This document shows, piece after piece, positions 59,757-64,000 of a DNA stretch of 64,000 bases; positions within the stretch are counted from its first letter, which is position 1, and each line of letters opens with the position of its first letter. The notes below the pieces were generated by a model. The model did not search any database and was not told where the DNA came from. It was given only the letters and a program-made list of their open reading frames with translations. The translations under genes were made by a program, and so were the position numbers. The DNA comes from Polyangia bacterium (GTDB taxonomy: Bacteria > Myxococcota_A > Polyangia > Nannocystales > Nannocystaceae), in assembly GCA_030429545.1 (NCBI GenBank), contig JAUIFF010000019.1, forward strand, positions 62,001 through 126,000, given 5' to 3'.

Positions 59757-61765
59757 GCGATATGTGGCTAGAAGTCGAGCTCGATCGAGACGGACAAACG
59801 GTGCGAGTTTCGGCGCGCGGAAGTCGAGGAGAACGCGTCTCCCCCTTCGAGCTAACTCCGGTCAAACTCGGCCGACTGACGGGTTTGACCAACGGCATAC
59901 GTCGAGCCGTCGTCGCAGGAAAACCACTCCCCGAACGCGTCCTCGAGAGCGCACGTGAGCTGTACTCAGCAGTTTTTCGTGATTCACTACGCGACGTCGT
60001 CGGTTCGCTCAACGAAGCCTCACGGGCCAACCGCGGTCACCTTCTACTCCGGCTTATGACCCACCGCAGTGAGCTCCAACGGATACCGTGGGAGGTGATG
60101 TGTAAACCGGGCTCTTCGCGCGAGTTTGTTGGCCTCAGCCCGGATGTCTACATCGCTCGTGGCGTCAACTCAACCCACCCCTACGAAGTTCGGGAGATTC
60201 GCCGAGAGATACGAATTCTCGCCATTTCACCACTCGGTGAGGAGGACAAACTCGTTGCTCTCAAGGTCGCCCTCAAGGACTCCATCGACGCGGGTGAAGT
60301 CCGTTGGCTCGAGCCAATCGTCGGCGAGCAGACCTCCGGCTCACTGTTGTTTGACCGCCTGCGTCGCTGCGATCCTCCGCACATCATTCACTGGATTGGG
60401 CACGGCGGCGCGGATGAAAACGGTAACCCTCGACTCATGCTTCCAGAGGATACATACGGCGAAAAACAGTGGATCCTCGGAGAAACGCTCGCCCAGGAAC
60501 TACGCACAAATCTCGGTGTTGACCTGCGCCTCATCGTCCTTGAAGCCTGCAGCGGCGCCCGACCGGGGGCATTTGCCAGTGCCGCCGAACTCCTTGCCCG
60601 CGACGGAGCCGATGCGGTTGTAGCCCATCTTTGGCCGGTTAAAGCCGATGTCGCCCGCAACATCTCCTCCGTTTTTTATCGAGCGCTCACGGGGACGGGT
60701 GACACCAAAGGTGATGTCGCGGCCAGTCTCCAGGCAACCCGCAGGACATTTATCGAACGCGGAGCAGAGGTTTTCTCACCGGTACTCTACCTACGGGGGT
60801 CGAGTTCCAAGTTATTCGACTTCAAACGACGTCGAACAATCGCTCGCACCGGCCCTGCAAAAGCAACTGGCCAAACCGACCTCGTTCTCAACAATCTACT
60901 CGCAGAACCCTACTCGCTCGTGCTCGGCTCGACTGGCACCGGCCTACCTGGGCAAACCGAGCTGCTCGCAGATCTGCGCAAGCAGCTCAAGGCTCTCGGG
61001 GAGGATGATGCACAGTTACAACGACTGGGCCTTAGCTCGCTTGCACAGCATTTTTTTCTGCGCCGCGGCAAAAGTCGACTCAACCGGATCTTTCAAAAAG
61101 CCTTCGGCGCGATCACCGACATGCCGGTTTTACCGTTTGTCCGCTCGATCGCCCGCTCGCTCAAACCAGGTGCACATACAACTTTGCTCTGGCTCCCCCT
61201 GCTCGAACAGGCGCTCGCAGAGCTCCACCCCGACCGCAATATCTACGCTGTCCAACCTGCTACCCCCGGGTCTGGTGAAACGCGTTTGGTGATGGTCCGC
61301 CCCGCAGGTCAGTCCGAGTGGGAGGAGGACGACTTTCCACCACCGGCGGTTGACCTCACCCGCGACTTTTTACTCTTGCGTGTTTACGGTGGCTATTCGC
61401 CCGAAGCTCAACCGATCCTGACGACACCGAGGATCACCGAGGACGACCACATCGAAGGACTATTGAGCCTTCGCGATATGTTTCCACGCGACTGGGAATG
61501 TCTGTTTGTCGGCTGGATGCGCTCGCACCCGCTGCTGTGTGTTGGCCTCTCTGTCTTTGAATGGCGCCATCGCATGTTGCTGCGCTGGTTTCTCGACGAT
61601 CGCCCACCCTCGCGGGTGAGCGTAGCTGTGGTCGACCCAGAAAGTGGTGAGCAGGATGTGTGGGACCGTGGCGCTGGCGGATTGTTTGGACGTGGGGCAA
61701 TCCACTCAGTCGGTCTGAATATTCTCGGTCTCGCAGACACGATCGAGGAGGTCATCGGTGGCTAG
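59753..61765 (+). CDS. CHAT-domain protease with SIR2-like C-terminal region (module B)
   Basis: Paralogue of the 36760 protein along its whole length of 670 residues. The CHAT catalytic His is in HWIGHGG (H217) and Cys in VLEACSGARPG (C266). The HLWPV, GVEVFSPVLYLRG-like and C-terminal SIR2-like motif (LLCVGLSVFEWRHRMLLRWFL) are all present. Start GTG overlaps the OmpA stop (GTGA); the stop overlaps the next start by eight bases, so the three genes are strongly coupled. It probably reports on, or is anchored near, the envelope through these partners. Substrate is unknown. Confidence 0.86.
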   Translation: MSDMWLEVELDRDGQTVRVSARGSRGERVSPFELTPVKLGRLTGLTNGIRRAVVAGKPLPERVLESARELYSAVFRDSLRDVVGSLNEASRANRGHLLLRLMTHRSELQRIPWEVMCKPGSSREFVGLSPDVYIARGVNSTHPYEVREIRREIRILAISPLGEEDKLVALKVALKDSIDAGEVRWLEPIVGEQTSGSLLFDRLRRCDPPHIIHWIGHGGADENGNPRLMLPEDTYGEKQWILGETLAQELRTNLGVDLRLIVLEACSGARPGAFASAAELLARDGADAVVAHLWPVKADVARNISSVFYRALTGTGDTKGDVAASLQATRRTFIERGAEVFSPVLYLRGSSSKLFDFKRRRTIARTGPAKATGQTDLVLNNLLAEPYSLVLGSTGTGLPGQTELLADLRKQLKALGEDDAQLQRLGLSSLAQHFFLRRGKSRLNRIFQKAFGAITDMPVLPFVRSIARSLKPGAHTTLLWLPLLEQALAELHPDRNIYAVQPATPGSGETRLVMVRPAGQSEWEEDDFPPPAVDLTRDFLLLRVYGGYSPEAQPILTTPRITEDDHIEGLLSLRDMFPRDWECLFVGWMRSHPLLCVGLSVFEWRHRMLLRWFLDDRPPSRVSVAVVDPESGEQDVWDRGAGGLFGRGAIHSVGLNILGLADTIEEVIGG

Positions 61766-62933
61766 CCCGGACGACAATCGGGATGAACGGCAAGAGCTAC
61801 GTCGTCGTGATCCAAAGACACTAGCCACCATCCTCATCGGCCAACTCATGGCCTATCGCTCGTCGACGGTTTACGCCCCCTCAACCTCCAAGCTCGACCG
61901 ATTCTTGGCTGAAGAGGTCTTCCCAAAACTCGAGGAACAACTCGATGTCCGCAAGGTCGTGGTCGACAAGTGGGAAAAGCCCGGGCCGACCGTCGCCCAG
62001 CTCGTCACCGAAATTCATCGGCAGCTAGAGATTGCCCCCACAGGTGCCGAACAAAAACCGATTGCCGCACTCGAGACTGCCCTGCGACGGGCTGAACGTC
62101 GCTCGGAACGCCCAATCCTAATCGTACTTTACAAACTCGAGGAACTGCTCAACAAGAAGCTACCGTTTAAAGAAGCACTAAAATTTGTCGATGCACTCTC
62201 TCGCATGGCCTCAATGCCGATCCGTGGCCTCCAGCTGATTCTTGGAGTCAAGGAGGAGGAGCTTGGCGCTTTTCGTGAACTGCTGCGCGGGCGCTGGCGA
62301 CTACTCGCAAACGACATCCGGATCCGTCCAACTGGAAAGAAGTGGTTCATTCCGATTCCCCTCGGTGCCACAACTGCAGTTGCAAGTACACCGGCTGCGG
62401 CCGGAGCCGCTGCTCTCGGGGGGAAAATCGGAGCAGTCGCCCTAGCAAGTGTCACCGGTATGGGGGCCGCCGTTGGCGGCACACTCCTCGCCACCCAACC
62501 GAGAATCGAACGATGCGAAAAACAGCTCATGGAGCTGCAGCAACAGGCACCACCCGAGTGCCCAGAGGTACCTGTGCCCGAACCGGTTCCCGAACCTCCA
62601 CCCGAGCCTGAGGAAGTTGAAACCACTGATTTTGAGGAAACCACAGGAGGAGTCGAAGAGGCCACAACCGAAGCGGACACCGAAGATCCTCAAGCCGCTA
62701 CCCAAGTCAACTTGTGCTCATCGTCGCCCCGCGACAACGAATGTACAAAGTGTGTCAAGTCAGAGTGTTGCAAAGCGGTGCGCGCCTGCAAAAACAGACG
62801 CTGGCGAAATTGTATATTCAAGAAAAGGGTTGGCCAAGGTACCTGCCAACCCGAAAAAATCGAAAAGCGTTGCCGAGAACTAGCACTGTGTGCCCTCGAG
62901 TATCAATGCCAGGCAAGCTGCTACGACGAGTAA
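61758..62933 (+). CDS. Degenerate STAND-like protein with membrane helix and Cys-rich outer domain
   Basis: Partner of the module B CHAT protein, 391 residues, starting at GTG. Residues about 30-195 align by eye with the STAND NTPase at 36763 (FRELLRGRWRLL, MPIRGLQLILGV). However, the Walker A region reads YAPSTSKLDRF, without the Gly-Lys-Ser/Thr, and the Walker B region reads LIVLYKLEELL with Tyr 125 for Asp, so ATP hydrolysis looks lost. A Gly/Ala-rich hydrophobic segment (about 204-245), a Pro/Glu/Thr linker and a Cys-rich end (CVKSECCKAVRAC and CALEYQCQASCYDE) follow. Whether the end faces the periplasm depends on topology. Confidence 0.78.
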   Translation: MASPDDNRDERQELRRRDPKTLATILIGQLMAYRSSTVYAPSTSKLDRFLAEEVFPKLEEQLDVRKVVVDKWEKPGPTVAQLVTEIHRQLEIAPTGAEQKPIAALETALRRAERRSERPILIVLYKLEELLNKKLPFKEALKFVDALSRMASMPIRGLQLILGVKEEELGAFRELLRGRWRLLANDIRIRPTGKKWFIPIPLGATTAVASTPAAAGAAALGGKIGAVALASVTGMGAAVGGTLLATQPRIERCEKQLMELQQQAPPECPEVPVPEPVPEPPPEPEEVETTDFEETTGGVEEATTEADTEDPQAATQVNLCSSSPRDNECTKCVKSECCKAVRACKNRRWRNCIFKKRVGQGTCQPEKIEKRCRELALCALEYQCQASCYDE

Positions 62934-62940
62934 TGAAATT

Positions 62941-64000
62941 TCACGGGAGGTAGGGCACATCTCCGGCCGACGCCGGAACCTCATCGTCGCCGATACGATT
63001 GGTGTTACCATAACCTAGCTGGCCGATATTCCCGTTACCCCAACACCGGACAGCACCGTCGTCGAGGATAGCACAGTTATGAAAGCCACCAGCCCCTACC
63101 GACTTGACACTTCCACCAATATTAATTGTACCGACCATAATCGGCACCTCCGTGTCACCGATATTATCAGTGTTCGCCAGTCCGAGTTGACCGAATGCTC
63201 CCTGCCCCCAGCAGCGTAGTTCGCCGTTGTCGAGGAGCGCACAGGAGTGGGAAGCACCGAGACTGATCTCAGCAACAGGGCCTCCCAAGGGGACATCTCC
63301 AGCACTCGCGGGTGACTCGTCATCACCCACCTGGTTCATGTCTCCATAGCCTAGCTGGCCAAAGAACGCCGCCCCCCAGCACCGTACATTCAGATTGCTT
63401 GTAATTGCACAGGTATGGGCTCCGCCACATGCAATCGCAGTTGCGTCGACCCCGAGGTTTATCGATCCAGCAGACGACGGAGCTTCGTTGTCACCAATAT
63501 CATTCATGTTGCCATAGCCAAGTCGGCCGCTACCTCCCTCTCCCCAGCAGCGGACCTCCCCGTTGTCGAGCAGCGCACACGAGTGATAGCCCCCGGCACA
63601 GATCTGGGTGGCATTTCCACCGATATCGACATCTCCGGCTGCCGAGGGTAACTCATCATCCCCGATGTAATCAGTGTTGCCGTAGCCAAGCTCACCATTG
63701 TCGTTTCCGCCCCAACAGCGGACTTTACCGTTGTCGAGCAGTGCACAGGTATGTGTGGCTCCGGCTGTCAACTGCGTAACGTTACCCCCAACATCAACGA
63801 CCCCCGCCATACTCGGGACTTCATTGTCACCAATCGAGTCGAGATTTCCGTACCCGAGCCCACCATATGCATTGTAACCCCAACAGCGCACCCCATTATC
63901 ATTCATCAGTGCACACGCATGATACGCACCAACTGCTAGTTGTTGCGCTGGCCCACCGAGCATGATCGCCCCAACTGTGTTGGGGAACTCGTTGTCTCCA
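62941..64000 (-). CDS. RCC1-repeat protein, partial
   Basis: At least six RCC1-like repeats of about 50 residues with H-x-CALLDNGEVRCWG and GQLGYGN-x3-IGD as the constant parts. The stretch upstream of the ATG at 63963 (reading GDNEFPNTVGA on the minus strand) continues the same repeat, so the gene goes past the right edge and its N-terminus, probably a signal peptide or lipobox, is missing. RCC1 folds are seven-bladed propellers, so about one more repeat is expected. Such proteins are frequent and often exported in myxobacteria. It converges on the module B operon, eight bases from its end. Confidence 0.85.
   Translation of the reverse strand, partial: GDNEFPNTVGAIMLGGPAQQLAVGAYHACALMNDNGVRCWGYNAYGGLGYGNLDSIGDNEVPSMAGVVDVGGNVTQLTAGATHTCALLDNGKVRCWGGNDNGELGYGNTDYIGDDELPSAAGDVDIGGNATQICAGGYHSCALLDNGEVRCWGEGGSGRLGYGNMNDIGDNEAPSSAGSINLGVDATAIACGGAHTCAITSNLNVRCWGAAFFGQLGYGDMNQVGDDESPASAGDVPLGGPVAEISLGASHSCALLDNGELRCWGQGAFGQLGLANTDNIGDTEVPIMVGTINIGGSVKSVGAGGFHNCAILDDGAVRCWGNGNIGQLGYGNTNRIGDDEVPASAGDVPYLP

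Overview
The window looks like chromosomal DNA of a predatory, multicellular-type bacterium of the Myxococcota, most likely the marine Nannocystineae branch (Plesiocystis/Enhygromyxa/Nannocystis-like). The grounds are moderately high GC with C-ending codons, many lipoproteins whose lipobox is followed by long Ser/Thr/Asp/Glu linkers, DUF4215 Cys-rich repeats, RCC1 repeats, MYXO-CTERM-like C-terminal sorting tails (Cys, hydrophobic helix, Arg cluster), AgmX-like C-termini, and CHAT/STAND signalling proteins. The genus is an inference from gene content only. No tRNA, rRNA, CRISPR array, integrase or intact insertion sequence was seen.

Region 1 (1-18000) is an iron/heme island. It holds a HugZ-like heme-utilisation protein, a YhhN membrane protein, a repeat-rich gap, and a minus-strand operon hmuT-hmuU-hmuV-hmuY divergent from a TonB-dependent heme-type receptor. 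An orphan S4 ribosomal protein unit follows. Next is a minus-strand operon of a small protein, DUF3501 and a peroxiredoxin, divergent from an imelysin / di-heme oxidoreductase / imelysin / HTTM operon. Five AT-rich dyads of the form WTGAAA-N5-TTTCAA sit at the starts of exactly these units. They look like Fur boxes and tie the island together as one iron-starvation regulon.

Region 2 (18000-34000) holds mostly exported proteins of unknown function: a CNS-repeat Cys-rich lipoprotein, two tandem DUF4215/DUF1554 lipoproteins, and two very long open frames. Each long frame fuses a secreted protein with a MYXO-CTERM-like tail, without a stop codon, to a second protein that begins with its own signal peptide. 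The region also has a Rieske oxygenase fused to an SCP2 sterol-binding domain and a FIST/STAS signalling pair.

Region 3 (34000-41535) is a conflict/signalling-type cluster. A CHAT protease with a SIR2-like tail overlaps by four bases with a membrane-bound STAND NTPase, and a divergent gene encodes a gingipain/CHAT-like peptidase with a Pro-rich tract and C-terminal HTH. A paralogous module lies at 58158-62933: an OmpA-like protein, a second CHAT/SIR2-like protease, and a partner whose STAND NTPase domain has lost its Walker residues but gained a Cys-rich outer domain. Overlaps throughout suggest translational coupling.

Region 4 (41548-54805), almost all on the minus strand, is a lipid-degradation locus: acyl-CoA synthetase, aldehyde dehydrogenase, a di-heme lipoprotein, TetR, an acyl-CoA dehydrogenase pair plus a decayed third copy, thiolase, FadJ-like multifunctional enzyme and an ACAD10/11-like dehydrogenase. 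The remainder (55033-64000) holds a pectinacetylesterase/Notum-like lipoprotein, a beta-propeller lipoprotein, the second CHAT module and an RCC1-repeat protein running off the right edge.
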